Below the pieces are notes generated by a model. It worked only from the letters and a program-made list of their open reading frames with translations. It had not been told where the DNA came from and did no database searches. A stretch of DNA of 64,000 bases from Syngnathus acus (lineage: Eukaryota; Chordata; Actinopteri; Syngnathiformes; Syngnathidae), in the NCBI RefSeq assembly GCF_901709675.1, contig NC_051096.1, positions 5,793,001 through 5,857,000 of the forward strand. Direction: 5' to 3'. A program made the translations under genes and the position numbers. Shown one piece after another: positions 21,961 to 34,276 of this stretch. How positions within the stretch are numbered: the stretch's first letter is position 1; each line of letters opens with the position of its first letter.

Positions 21961-22361
21961 TCAAGGAATTGTCTTTTTTTTTTTTTTTTTTTAAACCTCA
22001 GAGTCCCACAGGCTCGCGCAAATTAAACAATGGCTCGTTAATGCATAATAAGTATCTCGTACATGTGCAGTTTGTGTATGTTGCTAACTATTTTTACAGT
22101 GCTGGATTCTTAATTGAGGTCAATATCAAAGAAAGAAAAAAGGATCAAACAGAGGACTTAAGATGACGATAGTTTCTCCTCCGCAAGTTGTTATCATGCA
22201 GTTAATAGGATGGATAGGAGGGAAGTTTATAGTCCAAAATGGAAGCCTGAAAATGGAAACAGAATCGAATCCATCACACAGTTTTGACTAAATCCAAATC
22301 AAATGGTACAATGCAATGTATAAATTATAAAACAAATGTGATTGTTTGGAACAGACCTTGG

Positions 22362-23483
22362 CTATTCTCCAACTTGTGCCCCTGCACAGTTGTCTTTACT
22401 TTCCGAGGCTATCGCTAAATATTCAGCATTCCTGGAAGAAAATAAATATAGTGATCACAATACTAACAATTTAAGACAACCTGTTCATATGTTATGAAAT
22501 ATACATACGCGGCTTCTCTTAACGCTTCCTCCCCGGCCGCTGATATTTTCCTGTAGCAGTAGATCATCTCGATGAGGAGCCACACTTGCAGGCCGATGAT
22601 GGTCACGTACATCATGACTTCAGAGACGATGGAGGCTGTACCTCTGGTGGCTGTGCACACAATCGCACAAATGCTAAACATCAACATCTTTTGTGAATAT
22701 TTTTTTTCATCACAGCTTGGATCCCGAATCCACATTTGAGTGCCATACCCTTTTCCACCACTGTGAGGTAAACCACTTTGCTGACAACGGTGGTGTACTC
22801 GTAGTTGTCGTAGTCGAGGATACGGTTGAAGAAGCAGCGGTACGTCCCCGTGTCATTGAGTGTGACATTGAGAATATATATGGACGCGTCTTGGATGTCA
22901 TTGCTCCTCTTGCTCCCGTTCCAATCCAGACGATCCATGAAGTGCTCGTTTTCAATATTGGGGCCCATCTCAGTGTAGGTGTAGATCTGAAGATACAATG
23001 ACAAATGTGTACCTAATGTCCAGTATTTTTCCAGCATGTTATCAAAGAGGACAGCACACAAGGTCAACACTACTTGTGTGTCAAATATATTGACATCCGG
23101 GCACTCTCATATATCCATGCATGCATGCCAACAAAATAAATACATCTCGACAATGGCAGGTGTTCCCTCACCTGCACAAAGTCGACCTCTCCTTTGGCCT
23201 TGAAGTACCATTCAACAGTAGCCGTGGCTTTCACTTCACTCCTCCTCTTGCAGGAGAGGCAGCCCAGTTTGAAGCCTCGGCCCACCACCGCCTGTGTGTC
23301 CGACTCCGGCTCTGCACATGCTCCATCGCATCGGTACACTGTTTACATAATACGACAATAGACTCCAATTATAACCACATTGAGGTTGTGTAAGGGTATA
23401 CAACAACAAAAAATGAAGCCAGGGAGAAACTCACCAAATGATGTGCAGGAGAGGAAAAGGAGAAGTATGTGAATAGAAGCCAT
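22362..23483 (-). CDS. scn1b: Voltage-gated sodium channel beta-1-type subunit, copy 2
   Basis: Complete tandem paralogue of the copy at 18,647-19,621. Exons: 23,483-23,435; 23,338-23,172; 22,986-22,749; 22,650-22,509; 22,431-22,362. Exon lengths (49, 167, 238, 142, 70) equal those of copy 1 exactly, giving 221 residues. It shares the signal peptide, Ig domain (LSC, GTYRCFF), LDWNGSK, the transmembrane helix and a tail ending CAGAQVGE. The Ig domain has diverged more than the membrane exon, which is nearly identical in both copies (selection or gene conversion). Notable changes include PESDTQAV for VDSDTEAV near the start of the mature protein. Both copies look functional. Confidence 0.92.
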
Positions 23484-24400
23484 GTTAGAGATTGTCGCTT
23501 TTTATTGGAACGAGGGGTCCCGAAAGGTTCTTTTAATCTATTTAGTTTAGATTGATGGTGATTGATTTAGTTTACGAATACTGCATATTTGAAAGAAAGT
23601 GCATGCGAGCAGCTATCCAGTACATGCATTGTAATGTGCAAAATGTACGTGCCTCTTTAAAAGAAGATACATGAAATATATATTTTGGCTCAAGTCAACC
23701 TTTTCCTGCTGATTAAAGTGTTAAATGCGAAAAATTATTGCTGCAGACAATATTAGCTGTGCTTTTATTTACAAAAAAAAAAGAAGCACGTGTAACATTC
23801 CAATTCATGTGATGACTCACAGTGCCCTCCGGTATTTCACCTTGAGATTCTATAACCTTTTCCCTGAGGTTGTTAAAATAAGATTTGACGTCGTTACACC
23901 AGCGTGGAAATTGATGCGATTATCTCTGATATCAAATGACAAGACATTAAAATATTTGTTTGAGCGACATGCCATTACATAAATGTGAATTATACTACTT
24001 TACAGATACACCATCTGGTTTGCACGAACCTCCATCATCTAAAGATAATCATCTAAATCCGATCGCCTACTAACGTCAATTTAAAAGTCTCCTCCAGAGA
24101 AAAATCGGACGTCCTCTCCAATGATGCAAATCGTAGAATTTTCAGCTATCTAATGAGCCTTTGCAACGAAGAAATAATTCCCGGTCGCGCTGGCATTGCA
24201 GATTAACCTGCATGCGAGCAACTAAATCCATCATCCATCAGAGGAAGAGAAAAAGCCACAACAGATGTGTCCTTGTTGCGATCACAGTGCCTTATGCTGC
24301 GCCACGGCAGCTGCCTCCCTCTCAGTTGACGCTGCAGATGTACTGCGGTAAAACGACCGACGCGCGTCAATGACAGCAGCTGCTTATTCCCCTCCCCATT
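23484..24400 (-). promoter_or_regulatory. Upstream region of scn1b copy 2
   Basis: Noncoding counterpart of 19,622-20,650, with the conserved islands named there. A poly-A tract (23,772-23,781) lies within it. It contains no gene I can support. Confidence 0.5.
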
Positions 24401-24555
24401 CTTTTCGTCAACCTCGCTTGATTAAAAACGCCTACCATATCATTTGTTTTCTGCATAATTCATTCCATAACATAAAAAGAAATATAGTAGTATAAACCGT
24501 GATTTTAAGGTGTGCTGGCCCTTTAAATCCCTTCCGGCTGTATTCGGTGACCCGA

Positions 24556-24574
24556 TGGCGCCATCTTGTGGCAG
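24556..24574 (-). promoter_or_regulatory. Candidate CTCF site
   Basis: The minus strand reads ctgccacaagatggcgcca, a close match to the vertebrate CTCF core (CCASYAGRKGGCR). It lies between the scn1b copies and zbtb22. Binding is inferred from the motif only. Confidence 0.5.
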
Positions 24575-24719
24575 TCTTTAAATATCATGTTGTGTTGGTC
24601 TTTTATTATCGCCAAAATATTTGGGGAAAAGATGTCATAACGCCTTTTAGGTTAGTTGGAATTGGAAAAAAAGGGACTAAAAAAACTTTCCACGTTTCCT
24701 AATGACATTGAAGAATGTG

Positions 24720-24937
24720 GGGCGTTCGGACGGTTAGCTATAGCATCAATGCACCAGCGTCGTAAACAACAGGGGAGCTGCTGTTAACACTTGCTGGCTT
24801 CTTAATATTAATTTTTATGTGAACATTACAAAAAAAATACACTTTACACTGGATTCTCCTTATTAATAAGTCTTTTGGACATGCCAGAAGACGATACGTA
24901 TTCCAAATAAAAGGCACGGCGCAAAGATTGCGTCCAG
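24720..24937 (+). other. zbtb22: Probable zbtb22 5' untranslated exon
   Basis: A region ending at a good donor (cgtccag before gtgagtgg at 24,938) lies upstream of the zbtb22 coding exons, in a stretch without open frames. The gap 24,938-25,495 would then be its first intron, ending at the acceptor tttgtcaatag. The transcription start cannot be placed from sequence. Confidence 0.4.
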
Positions 24938-25505
24938 GTGAGTGGAATGCTAGCTAACTAGTTTGATAGCAACTCGCTAGGGTTGATGCTAATTAAGTCA
25001 TTTTTTTAAACCGAGTAACACGTTATGGCACAGACTGTTAGACAACTAATGTTTTGGTGCTTATAGAATAACGAACGGTGTCGACCGTGGTACAGTACAG
25101 ACATTGCTTTATATAAAACAGTTAGCTCAACGTGCTTGTGGTAGTGCGCACACATTATTGTGGATGTTCATTTAAACTGACCCAAAAAGACGTGTTACCA
25201 ATATGCGTCTCACATACATGTGAATTTTTTTTCCACATCTACTAGAAGGTTCGGGACGCAAAAGTGGGCCGTGTATAAGATTGTTAGTGGGCCCCGTTTT
25301 ACGACGGTACAGACATACGACGTTTTGAAGGTTACGCATTGAATGAATTGTATTGCGCAGAAGGATAACAATATGTGTTGGGCACAATGTTGGATTTAGG
25401 AACTCATAAATATATGCTAATGTGATTAGAAACATTGATTATCAGTGAGTATCTAGAATCTCATTAACATGACTGACTTTATGCTTTTGTCAATAGTGTG
25501 TGACT

Positions 25506-27697
25506 ATGGATCCGAGCTCCAGTGCTTCTACTGTTCCAGCAGCTTTGACTGTGCAAGTGTGTTTCCCTTCTGCCCGTGCTGCTGTTCTGGACAACCTGAA
25601 TCACCAACGAGAGGAGGGCCGGCTGTGTGACCTCTCCATCCACGTGCAAGGCAAAGTGTTTCGGGCCCACCGCTGTGTGCTGGCTGCATCCTCGCCTTAC
25701 TTCCATGACCAGGTGAGCCTGACTACATTTGTGTGTCATACAGTTTCATTTTGTAATCCATTTTCTTTTTGTTTAGGTGTTACTGAAGAATGTGACAACA
25801 GTTTCCCTTCCGTCAGTCATGGACCCAGTCGCGTTTGAGAGCGTGCTAAGTTCGGCGTACACGGGCCAGCTGAGCATTGTTCACGATGACATCGTCAACT
25901 ACGTCACCGTAGCCAGCTTCCTCCAGATGTGGCACATCGTAGACAAATGCACCGAGATCCTAAAAAGACCTCGGCCGTCGGCAGAGATAACCGCAGCGGA
26001 CGCGGTTCATGCCGGCGGCGCATCGAGACAGCAGTCACCGAGCAGCACTGACTGTTTGTATCTAGAGAGAGAGGGGAGGAGGAAAGAGGCTAAACCTGAC
26101 GCCTTGCCTCCTTTGGCTACTTGGAGGCGCCCGCAGCAATTTTCAAGATGGGGGAGCTCACGGCCCTCGCCAGCGCAGCACTTGGCCGACTCCCAGCTGG
26201 ATGCCCTCCCATACGCAGAGAACGATTACATCTGCTGCGAAGAGACTTGCGATGGCAAAAGTGGCCATTTCGCCCACGGTAGTCCCAGTGCAGAAATACT
26301 GAAGCAGAAACTCCGGTGTCAGCCTCGAGGAGCTTTGCAGAGTGTTGACAGACACAATGAAAAGAATACTAGCGGTGAGGACGGTGGAACACTGCAGAGG
26401 AAGAAGAATGAGAAACGAGAGCTCGAGGCTGATGAAGGAATTGCAGACGAGGCAGTGGAGAAGAAGGAGGGATTTGCACAAATGGGTCAGTCCGATAAGA
26501 CAAATAACACCATTTTCTTTTGTGAAAACATTGGTGTTCAAAAAGCTAGCTAGCAAAGCCATCATATATTAAATCTATGAGTGTGATGGAAATTTGCATT
26601 TTCGTTGAAAGAGTTTCTAACATGAGTTCTTCACTTTTCCAGGAGACTTGCAGCCCATGTTAGTGGAGCATGACGAGTCAAGACGAGCCACGGTCAAGGT
26701 GAGTTTGGCGGGCGTGCGAGATAAAGCGCAGATGTTATCCAGTGTCCCGCCGTGCCATAAAGCCGAAAGCCCTTTGGGAGAACCCTGTGCCGTTTTAGCC
26801 CGAGTGCAGTGGCAAACGGGTCCCTGGTCTCATCAAGAGCCCAGACCACAGGAGGGGGAGATGGTCGGTAAAGCTGAGGAGGGATTTCATTGTCAAACAG
26901 AGGGCAAATTTAACTCAGACACTTATGATGAAATCGAAGATGGAACGGGTCAGGTTTCCCAGAGGCCTCTGGTGCCTGCGTCGCCCGACTTCACCATGGC
27001 TGCCTCGGAAGGAGGCTGGCCCCCCACCAGCATCGCGCCGAGCGGTTCGTCGTTAACCCTCCCCCCCGGTCGTCATTTGCCCCCCATTTCCGCCAACCTG
27101 CCGCCACCCACGTCGCCCCCAACGCCGTCGTCGTCGTCATCCTCGGTAACCATGGCGAGCGCTCCCTACTCGGGCAAAGTCCACTTTTGCCACTGCGGCA
27201 AAGCTTTTACGCTGAAGAGCATGCGCGACCGCCACGTGAAGATGCAGCACCTCAACCTGCGTCCGTTCGGCTGCCCCGTCTGCAACAAGTCCTTCAAGAT
27301 GAAACATCATCTCACCAAGCACCTGAAGACCCACGGAGGACTGCGGCCGTACGAGTGCGGCGTGTGCGGGAAGAAGGTCATCTGGAGAGACAGCTTCCTG
27401 AGGCACCAGGCCAGATGCGAGAGGATCGCTTCGTCCGATAACAACACGGGCTCGGCTCGGCCCGACATGGACAACGGCTACGGTTACGCATACGACGGCG
27501 GCGGCAATGCTTTCCTGTCAATGGGAGGACAAGTGAAAGTGGAGGAGGCGGATTTCCACGGGGAAATGGAGGATGGGATGAGCGGGTTGCTGGGAAGCGT
27601 GTCCGGGATTGTGGACGAACTAAGAACTCAACATTTGGACACGAGTGCTCATGTTTACAAAGAGGAGGCGGGAGAGAGCTTTGGGGAAACAAAGTAG
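25506..27697 (+). CDS. zbtb22: BTB and zinc-finger protein, ZBTB22-type
   Basis: Nuclear BTB/POZ zinc-finger protein, presumably a DNA-binding transcriptional regulator. Coding exons 25,506-25,712, 25,777-26,485 and 26,643-27,697 join in phase to 656 residues (human ZBTB22 is about 634). The BTB domain spans about residues 20-130, with VFRAHRCVLAASSPYFHDQV and SSAYTGQLSI, then LQMWHIVDKCTE, which resembles ZBTB22 closely. A long low-complexity acidic/Ser-Pro middle follows. Three C2H2 fingers sit at about residues 485-570: HCGKAFTLKSMRDRHVKMQH (the first has C-x-C spacing), PVCNKSFKMKHHLTKHLKTH and GVCGKKVIWRDSFLRHQARC. The ATG at 25,506 is the first in frame after the splice acceptor. ZBTB9/ZBTB12 are less similar in the fingers. 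Confidence 0.9.
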
Positions 27698-29194
27698 TTT
27701 TAAATTGGGTCTACAATTAAAAACTGCGTTGTTTCATAAGATAATGTAAATGATCATCGCTAACCATTATTTATGAAAACATTCTTTGACAGTGGCATAA
27801 AATGTTCACTCTCTGGGCACTTCATTAGGTACACCTTCACAGTATAGATCCAATACAACTGTGGTATAAAATACCCAGGTCAAAGAGCACCTTAGAAAAA
27901 GGCTGGTCGTACTATATTTGTCCAAAAGACAATCTTTGCATTTACCCTTTGTGTTTTTCTATGGGCTCTCTTAATATTGTGCCTAATGTTGTGGCCGTTG
28001 AGTGTGTAAAAATTGCTCATTACCAATTACAGTAAACTCTTAATTGTAGAATTACACTTTACTGTGCCTTTGCATTAAAACTGTTAGTGTACTGTTTTTG
28101 CGTGATATTCTGTAGACGGAGTCGTTCGGAGCTCCCGATTCCTTGCAGAGATTAAAAATTCCTCTGAGTGTTATGTTCTCTATTTGCATACGTTGCTCAA
28201 TAGTTGTGTTCAAATATGGATTGTTTGAAAGGTCACAACACCGCCACCACGCCTATGCTATTCGTTAGCCTGTCTGGGGTTTCCCGTGATTTGCTTGCAG
28301 ACTTAAAGGCACAATTATGTGGTTTGGTTGTGAAGTGAGCTGAGTCCATATCAGATTTAAATATGTGTACCAATAATGTTTAAATGCAAGAGTGTAGAAA
28401 CAACAGACAGTTGTAAGACTGAACAACATTTAATATAATGCAATTGAATTAGTATATATGAGCAAAGTTGTGTTTATATTTTAGTTTAGTTTATAAATGA
28501 AAGTGTTAATTTCTAACTGTGACCCGTTAGCACATCGAACATCTCAAAATGATAATATTCACAAGAAAGACTAAACACATGACTTCCTGATCACTAAACT
28601 CAAACATGTTGTTTTCTTCCACCTAAAACCTTTGAGCCACTTGCAAACGGACCATCGGATCGACAAACCTTTCTTTTTTTTTTGACGCAAACCACACAAA
28701 ACGTTACGTCCTCCAATGTAATAAATAGTATGCATACCACCAAATCATTTGTGATTAGTCAGTGCAATTCAAAAGGGCACGTTCACTCGATCAATTCATC
28801 TGTACACGATTAATCTTTGAGGTGTAACAGTTAAAAGTTGAAACATATTTGGACAATTTTGTAGAAAGCTGTGAGGCACACAAAGCATCACTCGTACAAA
28901 AAAAAAAAAAAGCCAGACAAGACAGAAATAGAAAAACATTTACCAAAATTAGCACCATCGGACTAGGATATTTTTACAGTGAGATACAAACTCAAAGCTT
29001 GACTGGACTTTTTAAACACTTGGACAGCTAAATAAGGACTTGGATGAGACCGTCTCCATCTGTGGAGAGTGGACACAGAAATCCAATGTTAGTGTGTTAA
29101 TTTTTTTGGAGAATCTGCCACGTCCCCATGTGTTGATCCCCCATCATCTTGTCCCATCTGCTTTGACTTTTTGCTTTGGACCTTAGGGGAGAGC
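27698..29194. other. zbtb22 3' region and spacer to mbp
   Basis: Convergent 3' ends of zbtb22 (+) and mbp (-). AT-rich sequence with an attaaa at 27,716 that could serve zbtb22, and no supported coding frame. The mbp 3' untranslated region must lie in the right part, but its polyadenylation site is not obvious. Confidence 0.4.
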
Positions 29195-32003
29195 TCAGAA
29201 GATGGTGCTCCAGCGTTTGGGGGGTGGACGGGACTTGGTTTCACCCTGGGGACGAGAAGGTGTAAATCTTGACTTTGAATCACTAATCATTTCTTGCTAA
29301 GAATATACTGAGGGTCATTTTAAAGACCCTGTAAAGTGAATTTCGATATTTTCTATGGTGTGTCAATTTCAGAAGATTTCTTCTTTCCACTTTACAGGGA
29401 CTTTGAATTTACAGTCAAACATGCTGAGAGCCATGAAATTGAGATGTCAAAATTGTTCACGTTAAGTGGGATTCATCCAAATGGAGCAAAAGAAGTGGGT
29501 GACATGACACATTAGATTGATGAATGTATTTTAAAAAAATAATATGAGTTACTTTTAATGACATGATGCCGTGACTCGCCAGCAAATCATATTAATTTGC
29601 TACTCACTGATTTTGGATGAGAGTGTCACTGGTGTAAACACAGATTGAATAGCTTTTATGAGGTTCTTCACTTTTAGGGATATTATTATCGAATTCAGAA
29701 GGGTTCTAAAAAGGGTATTGTCAGTAGGGTCGGGTTTTACTGACCAGGTTGAAGAGTCTGGACAGTGTGCTTTGCTCCCTGCGTCGTCTGACGGGCGACT
29801 TTGTGCTCTCTGCACGTGGTGACGAAACCTTAAAAAAACATGTGTAAGCTCAGCTCTCCTAATTCCTACCCAAAATAATTTTTGGAACATCTCTACCAAG
29901 TTTCTTCATTTATTCTTTTGGGAAATACAGTTGGCCTTTCATTTGTGGGATGATGAAACTGAACTAAAGAGCATGAGCCTGATTGATCATAATAATAATA
30001 ATTAAAAAAAAGTAATTTACTGTTCCTATAAAGGTAATAACATGCTCACAGTGAAACCTACAAGGAGAAAGAAAATGACCGAAGCGAAGGAAGAGAGTCA
30101 GTCAGTGTCACATCACAAGTACAAGATGACATTTGACACATAAGAAAATACAAACAGGATGCAGATGGAGAGATGAGTCCTCTGAAGTGGAAGAGAGGTG
30201 TGAAATTATTTTTTTTTAAAAAAAGACAAGATGTAGGCCAGCCCGACCCTAAAAGAAAATGTTTACCGGTTGTGGTTCATAAAGAGCTGTGCTGTTTCAA
30301 ATTCACCCACAAGTAGAGTGTCACTCTGGGTTGAAAGCAAACAAGGGGAAATTGAAATTGGAGTACAACCATAAATAAGACATAACTTTGTTAGTTTTAA
30401 TGGTGACTCGATAAGATATACTGTGTTGGAAATTGCATCTCCACAGTTTATTTATTTAAAAAAAAATCTGATTATGGGGTCAAAATCTTTCCTTAAAGTC
30501 TGCTAGCTTAATGGTAAAATTTAATGCAAAGCACTAAAGACGGGCCAACAAATAGCATTTGTGTTGCAATATTTTTCAAGCAATATTTGATATTATATAT
30601 AATATTATATAATTATTTGAATATATGTATATATATATTTGAACACTATGTACTAAGTTGTATTGTCATTTAGTTTTTTTGTTTTTTAATGACCTTGATT
30701 TATATTTTGTTATTATTCACAAAATGTTTTTGTTTTCATTATTTTATAATATTGGACCCATTTGTCTGTATCACACTGCCCCCTGGTGGCAAAAGCTTAA
30801 ACACAAGGAAAAGAAAAAAAATGTCAAAAATTGTTGAATTTCTTTATATCCTATTCAATTAATTCATTACATTAGATTACATTTTATAAAGCACAATTTT
30901 ATAGTTTAATACTTCTAAACCAACGCACTAAAAGTATTTCTTCTTTCTCAGAAGTCAAGCAAGTAAAAAATAAATGCCGTTGTAGCGAGGAAAGGAGTTA
31001 AGTGACCAAAACTGTTTGGATGTTAGCAACATTGTGCAAACAAAGCATGCATAATAAAAACAAAACACTCACTCACAAGCATGCGTAGGAAAAGTTAATT
31101 TCCAAAAATACTATGTTGACATACCAAGCCAAAGAATTCCCTCCACTGCAAAAAGAAAACATTATAAGGAGATGGCAATGTGTGACAATCCTCTCTCCGA
31201 TGAGGCTCCCATTCACTAGGATTCGTTTCAAAACAAAGCGTGAGGGATTTTCTTTTGCTGCGCGATCCCTTTTTTGGTTCCCTGAAAAGGTGAAGCTAAC
31301 AAAAACACTGGAAATCCGATTATCAATCAAACACAACCAATATTACGCTTACCTTTGATTTAGGACGAGGTGAGGAAACCTGAGAAGAGACCAGAAAGTA
31401 AGTAAGTAACAATAAGTAGTGATTTTACATAAATACAACGTGAATTTCCAGTTTATTGTCCAACTCGGAATAGATTGGAAATTATTATTTCATTTCTTAA
31501 ATACAGTGTTCAACATGGTGTTCCTCAGGGATGCTTTCTTTGCCCACTAGCATTATTATTTTTCATATTTCTATTATTTTAGCCCTTCAATAAGAAATAA
31601 ACATACAATGTTGCGGAAGAACTGGACCACAGCATTTTCATTGGTCTTGCGGCGGGCAGAGGACTGCTGGGGTGATGCGGCCAGGTGACCCCGGAATGAC
31701 CCCTAAGGGGGACAAAAATTGTTATGCATAACAAAGAGCAAGAATCTTTATGCAGAAGTGACAGCATTGCAAACGTAACCTGACAATATCAGCAGAACTG
31801 GATTTGATGATTATAAAATGCATATTGGCTTAATTTATTGAGACGCCATGCAAGAGCTGCATAAATAATATGGTCCCTTTAAATGCATTGCTGCCCACCT
31901 TGCTTCTTTTCTTTTTGTCCCCTCCAAAGATCTTGCTAAAAGAATCCATGAGTCCGGGGTTCTTCTTCTTCTTGCCAAGCCCTGAGGTGCTCGCCGTAGC
32001 CAT
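29195..32003 (-). CDS. mbp: Myelin basic protein
   Basis: Basic peripheral protein that compacts the cytoplasmic faces of myelin in oligodendrocytes and Schwann cells. Six minus-strand exons join in phase: 32,003-31,899; 31,702-31,607; 31,379-31,353; 31,145-31,125; 29,828-29,745; 29,245-29,195, giving 127 residues. It begins MATASTSGLGKKKKNPGLMD, then FGGDKKKRSK and GSFRGHLAASPQQSSARRK, and the hallmark TNENAVVQFFRNI, like human DENPVVHFFKNI. The proline-directed VSSPRPKSK and the 7-residue WREFFGL microexon follow. The protein ends RLFNL, then GETKSRPPPKRWSTIF. Short length is usual for fish MBP. Exons 3 to 6 are tiny and too short to find as open frames, so I rely on splice sites and family resemblance. 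The order of exons 4 and 5 is the least certain part, and alternative splicing is likely. Confidence 0.85.
30776..30791 (-). promoter_or_regulatory. Candidate CTCF site in mbp intron
   Basis: The minus strand reads tgccaccagggggcag, matching the CTCF consensus core at every defined position. It lies in the long intron before mbp exon 5. Functional only by motif. Confidence 0.5.
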
Positions 32004-32379
32004 GAAAGTAGCGCTGAGCCCGGGTGGGATTCTTCCTCTTCAAAACTCTCGGTAGCCCTCGAAGGTCCAAAGACTATGGGGGTGCTGCTTGTTTGTTTGC
32101 TGCTCTTCTGATGCTCTTGAAGGTGTTGCCCGAACGGTCCAATTGCACCATGGGACATTAGACATTGGGGAGGGTGAGGTCCATCCCTGGCATGCTTCCA
32201 AGCATTCTTTGGAGCAACAGTGGCTGTGTCAGTCGCTGCCGCCCTCCGTATGGGTCGGGCCATTGTTCCTCGAGCATCTGCCTTAGGCCGTCTTCGGGGT
32301 CAACAAGGAACATCTAATCGGCCTCATTTGTCTTATTGGTGAACGGGATTTGGGTTTGCATTACGAGATCTTGCAACCC

Positions 32380-32500
32380 ATTTATCCATTTTTTTATAGT
32401 CCTCATTGGGGTCACAGGTGAGCTGGGGCCTATCCCGGCTGAATTGGATAAAGTGGTGTACCCTGGACTGGCTGCTAGCCAATCACAGGAGATGTAAACA
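32380..32500 (-). repeat. Teleost interspersed repeat fragment
   Basis: The stretch from ttatccatt to ccaatcacagg carries the phrases gtcacaggtgagctgg, gcctatcccggctga, taccctggactgg and agccaatcacagg. I recognise these from a very common fish interspersed repeat whose other end usually reads tagaaaatggatggatgga. A matching end fragment occurs at 50,015-50,036. I do not assign a family name with confidence. Confidence 0.6.
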
Positions 32501-34276
32501 AATTAGTAGCCCACGGGCGTGTTGCATTTAAAACATCTGATGGAAATAATAGTAGGATCATGAAAAACTTGCAATTTTTTTTGTTTCTTGCGATGCTCTT
32601 GGCTAGCAAGTGTTCAGGCCGGCAGACAAAGCCATCGTTGTTGCCGGGGTCAGTCGGCCCGGAGTTACTCCCAAGCAACGTTGGAATATTAATATTTTTG
32701 CACAGATGACTTTTTGTGTTTGTGAGGCCCGCTTTTGCTATGTTGGAAAACATCTCTTTGAGTTAGGACACACAAATGCGGCGGCAGATAAATATTACAC
32801 TTGCACGTCAGTTGAGTAAGCTGTTTTATATATTTTTTAAAAATGCATGGCAAAATAATGCCATATTAAATGGTATTCATAATATTTTCGGAAATAAACA
32901 TCAGATGCTCCCCCTCCATAGAGAGTCACTTCAAAAAGATTGCTGCTGAGTTTCTAGTGCAAACATTGCAACCGGGGTTAGCCATGTTTGTGCACTCATG
33001 TCACACAGTACACAGTCCTCCTTGTTTCGGTCCCACTGACCTGATAGAGGCTGGGTGCAGGAATGCCCAGAGTGGGTTGTACCACATTGCTCGTGTCCTC
33101 GAGCGCTCAACAGAGACTCCGATTTGTTCCTGGGGCAGGAAGGTGGAGGAGGAGGAGCGATGAGAGGGTCGGGGTGGGGGGGGAACAATGGTGTCCATGC
33201 AAGAGATCTGTGGGACATACACACGGCAGATAGCTTTGAATCCCGACAAGAATGTGGATCTCCACCGAGACACCCACCCAGGGCAGGCAGCTGAATATCT
33301 GACGCTAGGGAGGGAGAGAAGAATTCCTTCTTGTTCCTACAGGATCCAAACACATGGGACATTCTTTTTTAATTCTTAGTGGAATAGTAGATAGGTGTGG
33401 CACGGTTAGTGCAGCAACACATGTAGACAGACAACAAAACTTTGACATTTGATCTTGTCGCCACATTGCACTTGAGCCCTCTCTGCTGAACATCTATGGA
33501 ATCATTGGAGCAACCGATCCAATACACCGGCGGCGAAGTCTCCTAGCAGTTAAAGACGTGGACGCTATTCACAAAGATGAAAAGAAAGTAGCCATTGTGA
33601 TGCAAGAAGGCATTGTTTCGTTCAAGGGAGGAAGCAGAGATGGTGACATCAGCTACTGGGCATCATTGCCGTGCTCTCATCTCAAGCTTCACAGGCTGGA
33701 TGGGTTCTGAAGAGGTCATTCAGGGTGACTGCAATGCAGAAAATCATCCGTTCATCCATCGTGCAATTAGATATATTATCATTTATTTCATTAAATATTA
33801 TAAGCGCATACTCCTGGATGTCTAAAGACATTTTAGTACTTTGTAGTGAGCCCTAACCCTAGACTAAGGGTAACAACCTAATTGCTCATATTCTTATACT
33901 ATAGAAATATTTGATCAATCCCACACCACACAGTACAATAAACATTGCCTACCATTTTTATTTAAAGAAATTAAAATAAATTGTATTCTATTAGTGAGAA
34001 ATGAATGGGTGGTGTCAAAATGTATATGAAATGTACATAATGTAAGATATGTTTTTAATTCATGTCCATTTTGGATGCTTGCAAATTGACAGCCACTTAC
34101 CGCCACCTACTGGCATAATAAGAAACTTGCATCACCGAGCCTTTGACAGTTGGTCCATGAGATGTAAATGAATAAGGACAAATTGATAAAAATATTTGTC
34201 TAGTTTTAAAAGCCAAGACTCAGCATGACTTAATATAAGGATGGAAGACTTAGAGACAAAATGAAATAAAATGACT
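32501..34276. other. Spacer between mbp and beta-catenin
   Basis: No gene I can support. An 85-codon open stretch without a start (33,453-33,710, plus strand) looks protein-like in composition but matches nothing I know. A candidate CTCF motif lies at 34,101-34,114. The rest is ordinary AT-rich intergenic sequence. Confidence 0.4.
34101..34114 (-). promoter_or_regulatory. Candidate CTCF site
   Basis: The minus strand reads ccagtaggtggcgg, a full match to the core CCASYAGRKGGCR. It lies between mbp and the 3' end of the beta-catenin gene. Confidence 0.5.

Noticed and set aside
30267-30325. 59-nt candidate mbp exon with acceptable splice signals
   Set aside because: Its length breaks the frame and the translation does not resemble MBP.
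31229-31275. Possible extra mbp exon (minus strand, after ccttttcag) reading GTKKGIAQQKK
   Set aside because: It runs into a stop codon with no donor and no clear resemblance to MBP. It could be an alternative end, but the evidence is thin.
33453-33710. 85-codon open stretch between mbp and beta-catenin
   Set aside because: There is no start codon at its beginning, no splice partner and no family resemblance, so chance is adequate.
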